DNA of 64,000 nucleotides from Pseudo-nitzschia pungens. Its lineage: Eukaryota > Bacillariophyta > Bacillariophyceae > Bacillariales > Bacillariaceae. The stretch covers positions 868,001 through 932,000 of the forward strand of contig CM074763.1 of NCBI GenBank assembly GCA_037355855.1, in the 5' to 3' direction. This document shows, one piece after another, positions 10,701-21,945 of the stretch. A model generated the notes under the pieces. That model had not been told where the DNA came from and ran no database searches. It saw only the letters and a list, made by a program, of their open reading frames with translations. Each line of letters begins with the position of its first letter. Positions within the stretch are counted from its first letter, which is position 1. The translations under genes and the position numbers were made by a program.

Positions 10701-13700
10701 GGAGGTTGCTCGGATGGAGGCTGCTCTGATGGAGGCTCTTCTGATGGAGGCTGCTCTGATGGAGGCTCTTCTGATGGAGGCTGCTCTGATGGAGGCTCCT
10801 CTGATGGAGGAAGCTCCGATGGAGGTTCATAAGTTGGGGGTTGTTCTGATGGAGGCTGTTCTGAGGGAGGTTGCTCTGATGGGGGTTTGGATGGAGGCTC
10901 CTCAGACGGCGGCTCCTCGTTCGATGGAGGGTACGTGGATTCAGGAAGTTCTGTAGGGGGCTCTTCCGATGGAGGTTGCTCAGATGGGGGCTGCTCAGAT
11001 GGGGGCTGTTCAGATGGAGGCTTCTCCGATGGGGGTTCATAAGAAGGGGGCTCCTCCGATGGAGGTAGCTCAGATGGGGGTTCATAAGTTGGGGGCTGTT
11101 CTGAGGGAGGCTGCTCTGATGGAGGTTGCTCGGATGGAGGCTGCTCTGATGGGGGCTGCTCTGATGGAGGCTGTTCCGATGGAGGTTCATACGATGGAGG
11201 AAGCTCTGATGGAGGTTCATAAGACGGGGGCTCCTCTGATGGAGGTTCATAAGTTGGGGGTAGTTCTGATGGAGGCTGTTCTGAGGGAGGTTCATACGAC
11301 GGAGGGTGATATGATGGAGGTTCATAAGACGGGGGCTCCTCTGATGGAGGTTGCTCTGATGGAGGTTCATAAGATGGGGGTTCTTCTGATGGAGGCTGTT
11401 CTGAGGGAGGTTCATACGACGGAGGTTTATATGATGGAGGTTCATAAGACGGGGGCTCCTCTGATGGAGGTTGCTCTGATGGCGGTTCATAAGATGGGGG
11501 TTGTTCTGATGGAGGCTGTTCTGAGGGAGGTTCATACGATGGAGGAAGCTCTGATGGAGGTTCATAAGACGGGGGCTCCTCTGATGGAGGTTGCTCTGAT
11601 GGAGGTTCATAAGATGGGGGCTGTTCTGACGGAGGCTGCTCTGACGGAGGTTCATACGATGGTGGTTGCTCAGATGGAGGTTCATACGATGGAGGAAGCT
11701 CTGATGGAGGTTCATAAGACGGGGGCTCCTCTGGTGGAGGTTGCTCTGATGGAGGTTCATACGATGGAGGTTGCTCAGATGGGGGCTGCTCAGATGGAGG
11801 CTCCTCTGATGGAGGAAGCTCCGATGGAGGTTCATAAGTCGGAGGCTGTTCTGTGGGAGGTTGCTCCGACGGGGGTTTGGATGGAGGCTCCGCAGACGGC
11901 GGCTGCTCTGAAGGAGGCTCCTCTGACGGGGGCTCCTCTGATGGAGGAAGCTCCGATGGAGGTTCATAAGTCGGGGGCTGTTCTGAGGGAGGCTGTTCTG
12001 AGGGAGGTTGCTCCGACGGGGGTTTGGATGGAGGCTCTTCAGACGGCGGCTGCTCTGATGGAGGCTGCTCTGACGGAGGTTCATACGATGGAGGCTTCTC
12101 TGATGGAGGCTGCTCGGATGGAGGCTCCTCGGATGGAGGCCCCTCGGATGGAGGTTCATACGATGGAGGAAGCTCTGATGGAGGTTCATAAGACGGGGGC
12201 TCCTCTGATGGAGGTTGCTCTGATGGAGGTTCATACGATGGAGGTTGCTCAGATGGGGGCTCCTCCGATGGAGGTTGCTCAGATGGAGGTTTGTAAGTTG
12301 GGGGCTGTTCTGAAGGAGGCTGCTCTGACGGAGGCTGCTCTGATGGAGGCTGCTCTGATGGAGGCTGCTCTGACGGAGGTTCATAAGTCGGGGGCTGTTC
12401 TGATGGAGGCTGTTCTGAGGGAGGTTGCTCCGACGGGGGTTTGGATGGAGGCTCTTCAGACGGCGGCTCCTCGTTCGATGGAGGGTACGTGGATTCAGGA
12501 AGTTCTGTAGGGGGCTCTTCCGATGGAGGTTCATACGATGGTGGTTGCTCGGATGGAGGCTGCTCAGATGGAGGTTCATACGATGGAGGAAGCTCTGATG
12601 GAGGTTCATAAGACGGGGGCTCCTCTGATGGAGGTTGCTCTGATGGAGGTTCATAAGTTGGGGGTTGTTCTGACGGAGGCTGCTCTGACGGAGGTTCATA
12701 CGATGGAGGCTTCTCTGATGGAGGCTGCTCTGATGGAGGCTCCTCTGATGGAGGTTGCTCTGATGGAGGTTCATAAGTTGGGGGTTGTTCTGATGGAGGC
12801 TGTTCTGATGGAGGCTGCTCTGATGGGGGTTTGGATGGAGGCTCCGCAGACGGCGGCTGCTCTGATGGAGGCTCCTCTGACGGAGGCTCCTCTGATGGAG
12901 GAAGCTCCGATGGAGGTTCATAAGTCGGGGGCTTGTTCTGAATGGAGGCTGTTCTGATGGAGGCTTGCTCTGATGGGGGTTTGGATGGAGGCTCCGCAGA
13001 CGGTGGCTGCTCTGATGGAGGCTCCTCTGACGGAGGCTCCTCTGATGGAGGAAGCTCCGATGGAGGTTCATAAGTCGGGGGCTGTTCTGAGGGAGGCTGT
13101 TCTGAGGGAGGTTGCTCCGACGGGGGTTTGAATGGAGGCTCTTCAGACGGCGGCTGCTCTGATGGAGGCTGCTCTGACGGAGGTTCATACGATGGAGGCT
13201 TCTCTGATGGAGGCTCCTCGGATGGAGGCTCCTCGGATGGAGGCTCCTCGGATGGAGGTTCATACGATGGAGGAAGCTCTGATGGAGGTTCATAAGGCGG
13301 GGGCTCCTCTGATGGAGGTTGCTCTGATGGAGGTTCATACGATGGAGGTTGCTCAGATGGGGGCTCCTCCGATGGAGGTTGCTCAGATGGAGGTTCATAA
13401 GTTGGGGGCTGTTCTGAAGGAGGCTGCTCTGATGGAGGCTGCTCTGATGGAGGCTGCTCTGATGGAGGCTGCTCTGATGGAGGCTGCTCTGATGGAGGCT
13501 GCTCTGACGGAGGCTCCTCTGATGGAGGAAGCTCTGATGGAGGCTCCTCTGATGGAGGCTCCTCTGATGGAGGAAGCTCCGATGGAGGTTCATAAGTTGG
13601 GGGTTGTTCTGATGGAGGCTGTTCTGATGGAGGCTGCTCTGATGGGGGTTTGGATGGAGGATCCGCAGACGGCGGCTGCTCTGATGGAGGCTGCTCGGAT

Positions 13701-16700
13701 GGAGGTTTCTCCGACGGAGGAAGCTCCGATGGAGGTTCATAAGATGGAGGAAGCTCCGATGGAGGTTCATAAGATGGAGGAAGATCCGATGGGGGTTCAT
13801 AAGACGGGGGCTCCTCTGATGGAGGCTGCTCTGATGGAGGCTGCTCGGATGGAGGCTGCTCCGATGGGGGCTTCTCTGATGGAGGAAGCTCCGATGGAGG
13901 TTCATAAGTCGGGGGCTGTTCTGATGGAGGCTGTTCTGAGGGAGGTTGCTCCGACGGGGGTTTGGATGGAGGCTCCTCAGAGGGCGGCTTCTCTGATGGA
14001 GGCTGCTCGGATGGAGGTTCCTCCGATGGAGGCTCATAAGATGGAGGAAGCTCCGATGGGGGTTCATAAGACGGGGGCTGCTCTGATGGAGGCTGCTCTG
14101 ACGGAGGTAGCTCTGATGGAGGTTCATATGATGGAGGTTCATATGATGGAGGTTCATATGTTGGAGGAAACTCCGATGGAGGTTTGTAAGTTGGGGGCTG
14201 TTCTGAAGGAGGCTGTTCAGATGGAGGCTGCTCTGACGGAGGAAGCTCTGATGGAGGTTCATAAGTTGGGGGCAGCTCTGATGGAGGCTGCTCCACTGGA
14301 GGAAGTTCCGATGGGGGCTTGGATGGAGGTTCATAAGACGGTGGCTGCTCCGATGGAGGTTGATCGGATGGAGGAAGTGACATAGTGGGGGGTTGACTTG
14401 GGTCACTGGTGGGGAGGGCGCTAGGGTGATAGCTGATTGTTGGACTTTCCGAAGGATTTTGAGTTGGCAATTCAGTGGGGGGTTCGCTTGGGTCACTGCT
14501 GGGGACGGCGCTAGGGTGACTGCTGATTGTTGGACTTTCCGAAGGATTTTGGGATGGCAATTCAGTGGGGGGTTCGCTTGGGTCACTGCTGGGTAAGGCG
14601 CTAGGGTGACTGCTGATTGTTGGACTTTCCGAAGGATTTTGAGAGGGTGTGAACGTGGGAGGTCGACTTGGAGATCCGCTAGGAGATCTGCTAGGTGATT
14701 CCGTAGGGGTTGTACTCGGTTTCTCAGTTGGCGAGTCACTGGGAGCTGTACTTTCGCTTGGAGACGCACTTGGTGATCTAGTTGGCTCATCACTTGGCAA
14801 CTCACTCGGATTTTCTGAAGGAGACGCACTAGGAGCTGAACTTGGTCTGTCACTTGGAGATGCAGTTGGTGATCCACTAGGTGCGTCACTTGGTGCTGTA
14901 CTTTCACTGGGCGATGCACTTGGTGATCTAGTTGGCGCATCACTTGGCAACTCACTTGGATTTTCTGAAGGAGACTCACTAGGAGATGAACTTGGTCTGT
15001 CACTTGGAGATGCAGTTGGCGATCCACTAGGTGCGTCACTAGGAGATGAACTTGGTCTGTCACTTGGAGATGCAGTTGGCGATCCACTAGGTGCGTCACT
15101 TGGTGCTGTACTTTCACTGGGCGATGCACTTGGTGATCTACTAGGTGAGTCACTTGGCAACTCACTTGGATTTTCTGAAGGAGACTCACTAGGAGATGAA
15201 CTTGGTCTGTCACTTGGAGATGCAGTTGGCGATCCACTAGGTGCGTCACTAGGAGATGAACTTGGTCTGTCACTTGGAGATGCAGTTGGCGATCCACTAG
15301 GTGCGTCACTTGGTGCTGTACTTTCACTGGGCGATGCACTTGGTGATCTACTAGGTGAGTCACTTGGCGTAACGCTCGGGTGATCCGAAGGAGAATATGT
15401 AGGAGATGCACTTGGTTCAGAGCTCGGGCTGACACTAGGACTGGAGCTTGTAGTAGGGGAGCTACTTGGCAAATTACTTGGTAAGCCAGTTGGTAATTCG
15501 CTGGGATCGGAACTCGGGCTCGTACTCGGGCTTAAACTCCTAGTTGGGTTGTGACTCGGTGCAATACTTGGAATGGAACTTGTTGTTGGGGTTCCAGAAG
15601 GAGATTCACTGGGTGTGTCACTAGGGCTGTTGCTGGGCTCATACGATGGGGGAACACTAGGCGGATTAGAAGGGCTCTGACTGGGGTTATAGCTTGGGAT
15701 ATCACTTTGGATATCACTTGGGACATCACTTGGGACATCGCTAGGGATATGGCTTGGGATATGGCTTGGGATATGACTTGGGATATGGCTTGGGATTTCG
15801 CTTTGGATATCGCTTGGGATTTCGCTTGGGATATCGCTTGGGATATCGCTTGGGGTTTCACTAGGAGAGTCAGATGGTTTAAGCGTTAAAAAGGGTATCG
15901 GTGGTGGAACAGGTTGCATCAAAGGTGGTTGTGTCACAGTGGGTATAATCTCCTCAGCACTAGGTTTGGGCGTAGGCTGGGGAGTAGGGGCAAGAGTTAC
16001 GGTATATTCACCTGACCTCTCCCCGTCAGGGAAACTTATAGGAGCTCCGGATGGCTCCAAACTTACTGAAGGCATTTCGGATTCACACCATTTTCCACGA
16101 ACATTTGTCATCTCATCTTCGCCAATCGCTGATTGTTTGAATGAGTCATGGTTACCGTAGCACATGTATCTTGTTGGATGGTGCGTAGCGAGAGCTCCGG
16201 TGGGAGCTGACGGCATTGGAGTCAAAAAGGAGTGAGGCGTTCGATCGTGATTTGGAGCCTCAAAGGGGACTAGGTCAGGAAAGAGATCATTGTCTTTTTG
16301 ACCGATGTAACCGATACCTGGAAGCGGAGTATCGTTGTCGACAAGGGTCCGTAGTTGCCGGCACTCCGGATCATCGGGATCTTCGAAACATTTAGAGGGT
16401 ATTGAGATCAAAGAAGTCCTATTCTTTGATGACGATGTACTGTTTATCGCGGGATTTGATTCCAGATCAGCGGCTGGTAGAGGAGCACGAGGATCAAAAG
16501 CCGGGCCGCAAAACTTTATCTTAATCGGATCGGTGTAATCACAAAGTTTTATTCGGTTAATCTTGTATGGATCAACATTTGAACCGAAATACCGGTAAAA
16601 CCACAACGTTTTCTTCTCTATAATGCTCTCCAAAGATCGAAGATACCCCAGAACTCCTTCACCTGGATATGAGTTTGAAAGAAACGAACCGTCCACCTGC

Positions 16701-16822
16701 TCGGGTATGAGGGACAGCGTTATAACGACTGCGACGATGACAATCGAACTCAAGCCCACCTTCGCCGGTCCAGAGGCCCGCGTTCGGTTGGATTTCATAT
16801 TTGTTTTTCTTCTCGGTGACAT
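4766..16822 (-). CDS. giant secreted Pro/Ser-repeat surface protein, nine exons
   Basis: Exons by GT-AG and frame closure: 16822-7825, 7720-7464, 7368-7143, 7043-6787, 6677-6460, 6362-6106, 6000-5784, 5685-5429, 5323-4766; about 3,750 codons. Residues 23-41 form a signal peptide or anchor (VGLSSIVIVAVVITLSLIP). Next come a 300-residue region with a few Cys, about 500 residues of tetrapeptide PS-x-x repeats, about 1,800 residues of PPS-x-x pentapeptides, then a Cys-containing non-repetitive region (about 2617 to 2950). The small exons encode four copies of a domain running from CYDLYGIT to YYFELPC, and the last exon ends with a diverged relative finishing CSFVYMLPC. No C-terminal membrane segment is seen. 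A secreted hydroxyproline-rich, cell-wall or adhesive role is inference from composition. Exon 6677-6460 has one extra base, so inclusion gives an early stop (see findings). Confidence 0.75.
8990..14395 (-). repeat. 15-bp coding repeat array (PPS-x-x pentapeptide)
   Basis: About 5.4 kb of tandem 15-bp units, roughly 360 copies, encoding PPSEQ, PPSEE, PPSYE, PPTYE, PPSEL and PPSKP variants inside the first exon of the giant gene. Higher-order blocks exist: a marker segment coding TELPESTYPPSN recurs at about 8972, 10919 and 12473. Because the period is a multiple of three, other frames on both strands also stay open for kilobases; those are shadows. Confidence 0.95.
14396..15890 (-). repeat. 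12-bp-type coding repeat array (PS-x-x tetrapeptide)
   Basis: About 1.5 kb encoding PSDAPSGSPTASPSDRPS-type tetrapeptides and, at the 5' end, SDIPSEIPSDIPSH units. Longer blocks of about 180-190 bp are themselves duplicated between roughly 14880 and 15370. It joins the pentapeptide array without a break, so two repeat grammars lie side by side in one exon. Confidence 0.9.
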
Positions 16823-17819
16823 GTGAATACTTTTGTTCAGTATAAGTAGCTTATGGAACGCGATTAGAAATGGATACGTCGTTACTTTTCGACATTGAAT
16901 TACTTGAGAGTGTTACTACTTCGGATAACGTAATGGCCTCGGCTGTAAGAATACCGGTATGGTAGTCGTAATTGTACGGAGGTGATGCGTTGCGCGATAC
17001 TGCTTTCTAAGATTACGGCACCGGTGGCCACTGCAGAGAAAAAATGGAGTTGGAATCAATGCGATTAGTTCATTCGTGCATCCAGAAAAGAAATCAATGA
17101 CTGGGCGTCTAGATGGTAATATTGAAAATAGCTTATTTGTGCGAAATGTGACTCAAGGGGGGTTAAAAATTGGACCATGGAAATTTCCTTTTCGATCAAA
17201 ATTGTAGGAAAGCTCTCTTAAAGCAAACATTTATTCGTCATGTTTGAGCTAACGCGCACTCCGACAAAGGCATCTTCTCTCATTTCCATGTAGACGATCG
17301 TTGACAACACTCACTTCTAGTAGTCCGCTAAGGAATTTCCAGCAACGGCTACCATAGCAACAATAGCAATCATAGCAATACTTCCTTAGCGTCCCCCCAC
17401 TCGCGCTTCGCACCAGCACCACAGTGGGTACAATTCTGTACTGATGTACATACTAGTATCTACCCTGTAGGAAAGAGTTGGCACCAATGCTATTGTGTTG
17501 GGTCGTGCGATACGAAAAGACACGATACCACAGCTGCCTCTAGTCACTCTTCGAAGATCTAATGTACAGAAAGACTAAAATTCCAAAACCCAGAGCGACC
17601 GTACTGCACTCTACGACGACTTCGTAGTAGCGCTCACCAGCTACTTCTTCTTCTTCTTGTAACTAAAGAACTACTGAGGAGCAATTTTTTCATTCACACA
17701 ACTTACTCAGCTTTCTAAAGCTTACCACAGTGGAGTACTCTCAAGATTTAAACCCATTCCTCTCTGTCTTACCTCCAACGAGAACCACACAAACCTCACA
17801 TTGACCAAATTCACCCCCA

Positions 17820-17914
17820 TACAACAAAATTCCAATCAGCTGTCCCCCGGTTGTACGTCACCCACTACTGGTTTCTATGGAAACTGGGGGACAACTGATA
17901 TGAATTTTGTAGTA
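17820..17914 (+). mobile_element. 95-bp palindromic MITE-like element, copy 1
   Basis: Begins TACAACAAAATTCC and ends AATTTTGTAGTA. The two arms are imperfect inverted repeats of about 33 bp sharing ATCAGCTGTCCCCCGGTT, with the right arm carrying ACAACTGAT. A short non-palindromic centre separates them. The same structure, with exactly the same length, occurs at 20066-20160 and 45836-45930. Possible TA target duplication at both ends. Confidence 0.75.
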
Positions 17915-17992
17915 ATGGAAACTTACAAATAGTACAAGTAGAGGAATAGTTGATCTTGTAGAACTACTAATAGGTGTATCCAAGAAAAATGA

Positions 17993-18413
17993 ATGACATC
18001 GAGTAGTAGTACCTTTCCGTTTGCAAACATAGGTTTCAATGTAGATCACACAGCACCTCAGTCATTCACTTTGATTCCTTCTGTTGCCCTGAGTCTAGTA
18101 GTACTGGTACTACTACTCTTCACTCCTAGCCTGGCAGCAGTCGCTACTAGTAGGAATTTCATCCGCTGCTTTTACATTTCGACTGGAGATATACGAATTA
18201 ACCAACATCAACAGCTGCTCGAAGCTCTTCGGAAATGAGGGGGCTGTTTGTGACAATTCCACGAATATTTCTTGCGTCTGTGATTCTCAGCAGTCGAAGC
18301 GGTTAAAAAATTTCTCTCAGAAAGTCAGTGATACCTCTTCTGATTTGGAAAGCTTAGTAAAATATCCTGAGTTCTTTGTATGCTTGAAGGTCACTGCTTT
18401 CCAAGAGCCACTA
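17993..18413 (+). pseudogene. possible degenerate secreted Cys-containing protein
   Basis: A frame from 17993 gives a strongly hydrophobic leader ending in an AAV-type cleavage site (about residues 31-50: VALSLVVLVLLLFTPSLAA). Past the leader this frame soon stops. A different frame then encodes a Cys-spaced stretch (SCSKLFGNEGAVC, then NISCVCDSQ) running to a TAG at about 18411-18413. Leader and Cys-rich part are in different frames with no convincing intron between them, so I read this tentatively as a frame-damaged gene. It could also be a real gene with an intron I cannot place, or chance. Confidence 0.25.
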
Positions 18414-18908
18414 TGTGTACTTTCTTCCCATTAGACTATTTCTTTGCTTCGCACGAGAATCGTTTAGAGGTCTCTCCGGAACAACAATACATGCTAGTGG
18501 CGAATGGCAATTCGACATCTCTCGGAAACTACTATTGCAGCAGTTGTCGATGGATGCAACACACCACGTAGGAGACCCCTGGCAGGGGAAACGAACATGC
18601 GCCTATCAAATGCGCTCACACAATTTGTTCGCACCCCATCCTTCCAACTGATTAGGACACATGTGATCTAAGGCGGATTTTCAAACATTGACCAACGAAG
18701 CTAGAAGTTTTGACATTGAATAAATGCAAGAAGTCACTAAAACCATGTTGCCGATACCCATCTGCAAATTAACAGAATAATGAGAGTGACTATCCGGCAA
18801 GAAGTTTCAGAAAAGCAGTTTTCAATCCACTTCAAGCTCGTGTAAATCTGAATCAAATTCATTTCTTCAGCTATTTTAAATTTGGCTCTTTTCTTTTATC
18901 AGTCGCCG

Positions 18909-19997
18909 TCACCAGGACCATTCTGAAAACTCATCCACGTCGCCGTAGACCTCCGGCTCTTCCTGAGCGTAAGCAGCATAGTCGTTGCCACTTTCGTTGT
19001 TGTAGTTTTCGTCCGTGTCTCCAAAATCCATCGCAAAGGAATGTTCTTCCCAACTCCCATATTCCTCCCACTGTGATTCACGTTCCTCGATCGAATGGCT
19101 TCTTACACTATCAGATAGCGGGGTAATTCCTGAGGAAATCCTTCCTGGGCTGCGAATGACATCATCCAGTGGTTTCATCCGAGAATTGAGAACATTAGAA
19201 TAAGATTTTATGGTTGGAGTGGAATACAAAACTCGAGAGTTCGATTTGACAACGTAATCCTCCCCTATTGGTTCTATCAGAGAATGAAATTTTGCCAATC
19301 TGACGTTTCTTTTTTTGGCTTCCTTATGTTCTTTCTGCTCGTTTGCCACAAGTCTTCGAGAAGATTCCATCGCAGAGTCCAATACTTCTTGGGTCAAATC
19401 TTCCAGTCGAACGATTGGAGCAGGAGGAAGTGTAGAAGAGAATCCCGACACTTCGGACTCATTTTGTTCGCCGATTTCTGACCCCTCTGATGATCTTAAC
19501 AGGGAAAGGTATTCTTCCTTCGTTAAGTCTCCGTATTCGTTTAAGAGGAAGAATTGCCCATTCCTTCTATTCATTTCCATTTGTAAGATAAAGTTTTTCT
19601 TAAAGATTTCAAATCTGTTCTCATCCTTTACCTTTCCGTAACGTATTGCCCATGCACCGTACTCCCTTCGAATTGTTGCGTCGGCGCTCGCATCAGCATC
19701 TAGTTTTTGTTTTTCGAATTCCGGTTCTCCAAGAGGACGAATTCGAATCTTAGAAGACGGTCGGGATGGCCGGTCTGTCCATGCCGAAGGGGATAATCTT
19801 TTTCCCGATAGGCTCTCTTCGCACATTGGGCGAATGCGAATCTTCGGATCAAGTGATTGAGATGACCAGACCGTCGGCGGCGGCGAGGATAATTTTCTTC
19901 CAGGCACGCTTTCTTCAATGTAAGCTGACGTAGCTCCCACTGCCACAAATACGATGGTGGATCCAAAATAATATCTCATTGTCTTTTGTCGTTGCAA
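18909..19997 (-). CDS. I29-like cathepsin-propeptide protein without a peptidase domain
   Basis: A single exon of 362 residues. A second Met at residue 7 is also a possible start, and the N-terminus (STIVFVAVGATSAY) is a likely signal peptide. Residues about 112-167 match the inhibitor I29/cathepsin propeptide pattern: YGAWAIRYGK, then an ERFNIN-like helix (NRFEIFKKN..LQMEMN), then NEYGDLTKEEYLSLL, corresponding to the N-x-F-x-D-L-T-x-E-E-F signature. In papain-like proteases this prodomain blocks the active site. Here no Cys-His-Asn catalytic domain follows: the rest is polar, low in Cys, and ends in an acidic Glu/Asp/Tyr/Ser tract. Before the domain, KIRIRP occurs twice. It may be a stand-alone inhibitor of cathepsins; that role is inference. 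Confidence 0.7.
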   Translation of the reverse strand: MQRQKTMRYYFGSTIVFVAVGATSAYIEESVPGRKLSSPPPTVWSSQSLDPKIRIRPMCEESLSGKRLSPSAWTDRPSRPSSKIRIRPLGEPEFEKQKLDADASADATIRREYGAWAIRYGKVKDENRFEIFKKNFILQMEMNRRNGQFFLLNEYGDLTKEEYLSLLRSSEGSEIGEQNESEVSGFSSTLPPAPIVRLEDLTQEVLDSAMESSRRLVANEQKEHKEAKKRNVRLAKFHSLIEPIGEDYVVKSNSRVLYSTPTIKSYSNVLNSRMKPLDDVIRSPGRISSGITPLSDSVRSHSIEERESQWEEYGSWEEHSFAMDFGDTDENYNNESGNDYAAYAQEEPEVYGDVDEFSEWSW

Positions 19998-20065
19998 CTA
20001 ATGGTATTCTTTTTGTCCGTCGAAAAAGAAGTATGATTTTAAGAAAAATTAATAGCGATCATTGT

Positions 20066-20160
20066 TACTACAAAATTGTTATCAGCTGTCCCCCGGTTCT
20101 ACATCCCCAAGTACTAATTCCTACGGAAACCGGGGGACAGCTGATCGGAATTCCGTAGTA
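20066..20160 (+). mobile_element. 95-bp palindromic MITE-like element, copy 2
   Basis: Begins TACTACAAAATTGTTATCAG and ends GGAATTCCGTAGTA. Left and right arms both carry ATCAGCTGTCCCCCGGTT in inverted orientation. The centre (TCTACATCCCCAAGTACTAA) is non-palindromic and matches copy 1 in the same orientation and copy 3 in reverse. Same 95-bp length as the others. Confidence 0.8.
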
Positions 20161-21442
20161 ATTACGCAAGTCAGAACATTCCTCGAAGCGTCTGTTACTG
20201 GCATGGCACAACGACATATAAAGTGAGATGGGACATGTCATCTGACCGGTCGGCGTTCGATCCGTCTAAACTGATGAAAATTGATTTCAAATTGAATAGT
20301 TGCAAGATCTGCCTTCGTCCGTCGAAATAGTACAAAAATTTGTCTTGAATGGGCTACAATGTAAAGACCAAGTCGATTGCCGCACGATGTTCTCCGCATT
20401 TGACGGACGAATACGGACGACACTTCTCGATTGTTGCCGACCGAACGAGAAACTGAAAATAACGAAGTACAAGACGGGGTCAAAAAAATGCGAAAGGTTA
20501 CAACGACGTACTGGCGCGCAAAGGAACATCTAGCTCTATTTTTTGTTTACCTAATTACCCGTTAAGGCTAATCTTACCGTACGAAGGAGCTACTTGCACG
20601 TCAAGGCGGTTCACAACTTCGGAATCAATCATCCAATGTTCAATGTGCTACGATTTTGTAGCTCTTTTACCCAATTACAACAAGTAAAAGTAACAAGATT
20701 AGTCGTACGAGTAACAGAAAGGAATACGGTATCGTACTGAACAAAAAAGATGATTCTTTCGTTTCCTCTTAACAATCAATCAACATCGTTTTTGTTACAA
20801 TATGATTATTAAGGTTACTACAATACGTTGCAAGAATGAAGCTACAGAAGGGTAAGATACGGAATACCTTGTACTTTGAATGTTTGAAATTGTTAACAAA
20901 ATTTCCGACCTTACTGCTATCTTTTCGTCTTCAACCAATGATAAATGCCATTTTTTTCAAACCCACCAGCAGCATCAAAGCATGATAGTATCAGCATCAC
21001 CTCAACGCTTTCTTGACACCGCCAGTTTTCCATTATTGTTCTTCTGAACATCACATCTTGTCTGATCAACTGCATTATACTTTAACTTCACTGCATACTG
21101 TTGATACAGAGTTCATGTCATAGACTTCTATTCATCATCAAGCATAGAAGATTCTCCTACTACGCCGCATGGTAAACACTGTGCATTAGCTGAATTGTTG
21201 CGTATTACGAAGTAACCGTACGAAGTGATAGTTCTGGCTTCATCTTTCCTACCTTGCACCATGTTGTCCATTCCGTATCGGTACCCGTTCGTTAACACAC
21301 TTATTTTAGGTCTAATCCACACTTTTTACCCACACTTTTAAACTATTGTACCGGTAACCTTACATACATTACCCATGTTCTTCTTCTTCTCCAGCAATCG
21401 AATCACCGAAACACTTGCACCTCCACTGCACCACTCTTAACA

Positions 21443-21520
21443 CTGTTGGGGTTGGGGTTGTTGTTGTTGTTGTTGTTGGGGTTGGGATTGTTGGGTTGTT
21501 GGGGTTGTTGTTGGTTTCCG
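21443..21520. repeat. GTT/GGGGTT simple repeat
   Basis: A run of GTTGTTGTTGTTG interspersed with GGGGTTG units. Simple sequence upstream of the PDZ/CRAL-TRIO gene. Confidence 0.8.
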
Positions 21521-21945
21521 TGGGTAGGAGTGTAAGTATTAGTAGCAAAGTTAAAAAAGTGTATATTCGCACTTTTCAAAAGTGTGGTTTCGACCCATGT
21601 CCTTCCGTATCCGTTAGATTTGTCGTCCACTCTGGCGATCTTCAAATCAAAAGACAGAAAAAGTCGCAAAAAGTCATAATGATAAATAATACTAGCTCTG
21701 TGTTGAACACATGGTGGCGACTCTTGGTACTATTATGACTCTAGCAAGAGTAAGTTTTTTCTCAAGGAGTCTCCTCTTCCGTTCTGGGTACGATTACCTT
21801 ACCGGATCATCTGTTGTGAACTGTTGCCGGCCTTGCATCCTCCATAGCATCGGCATTTCAGACAGGCAACCTAATCTAAGGCAACCTAATTTATAGAACC
21901 CGACGTCTTTTTGACAAAAGTAGCAAAGCAAACTCAAACGCAAAA

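Larger units (their letters stand above)
16823..18908. other. spacer upstream of the giant gene
   Basis: About 2 kb. It contains a 95-bp inverted-repeat element (17820-17914) and a possible degenerate secreted-protein gene (17993-18413). Otherwise no coding region is supported. A CTT microsatellite lies near 17643-17658. Confidence 0.5.
19998..21945. other. spacer with a 95-bp element and a GTT-rich tract
   Basis: About 1.95 kb between divergently transcribed genes. It holds the second 95-bp inverted-repeat element (20066-20160) and a GTTG/GTT-rich tract (about 21443-21520). Overlapping short frames on both strands near 20238-20533 and 21369-21738 have no domains and are not called. Confidence 0.55.

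Noticed and set aside
9022..14385. Plus-strand frames of 144-644 codons (MEVHTMEEALMEVHKTG repeats)
   Set aside because: Antisense of the repeat array. The frames are open only because the period is a multiple of three, and they end where the repeats end.
8965..15435. Long second reading frame (minus strand, about 2,150 codons, RQSSLHQNNPQLMNLH-type repeats) inside the giant exon
   Set aside because: It is the shifted frame of the same 15-bp and 12-bp repeat. It lacks a signal peptide and flanking unique domains, whereas the chosen frame has both and continues into spliced exons.
8972..16822. Reading the giant repeat protein as a GDPH or choice-of-anchor-A adhesive protein
   Set aside because: The last exon has GGDPMC, but the His and surrounding von Willebrand D-like sequence are missing, and no choice-of-anchor pattern is visible. 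The adhesive role is kept only as inference from composition.
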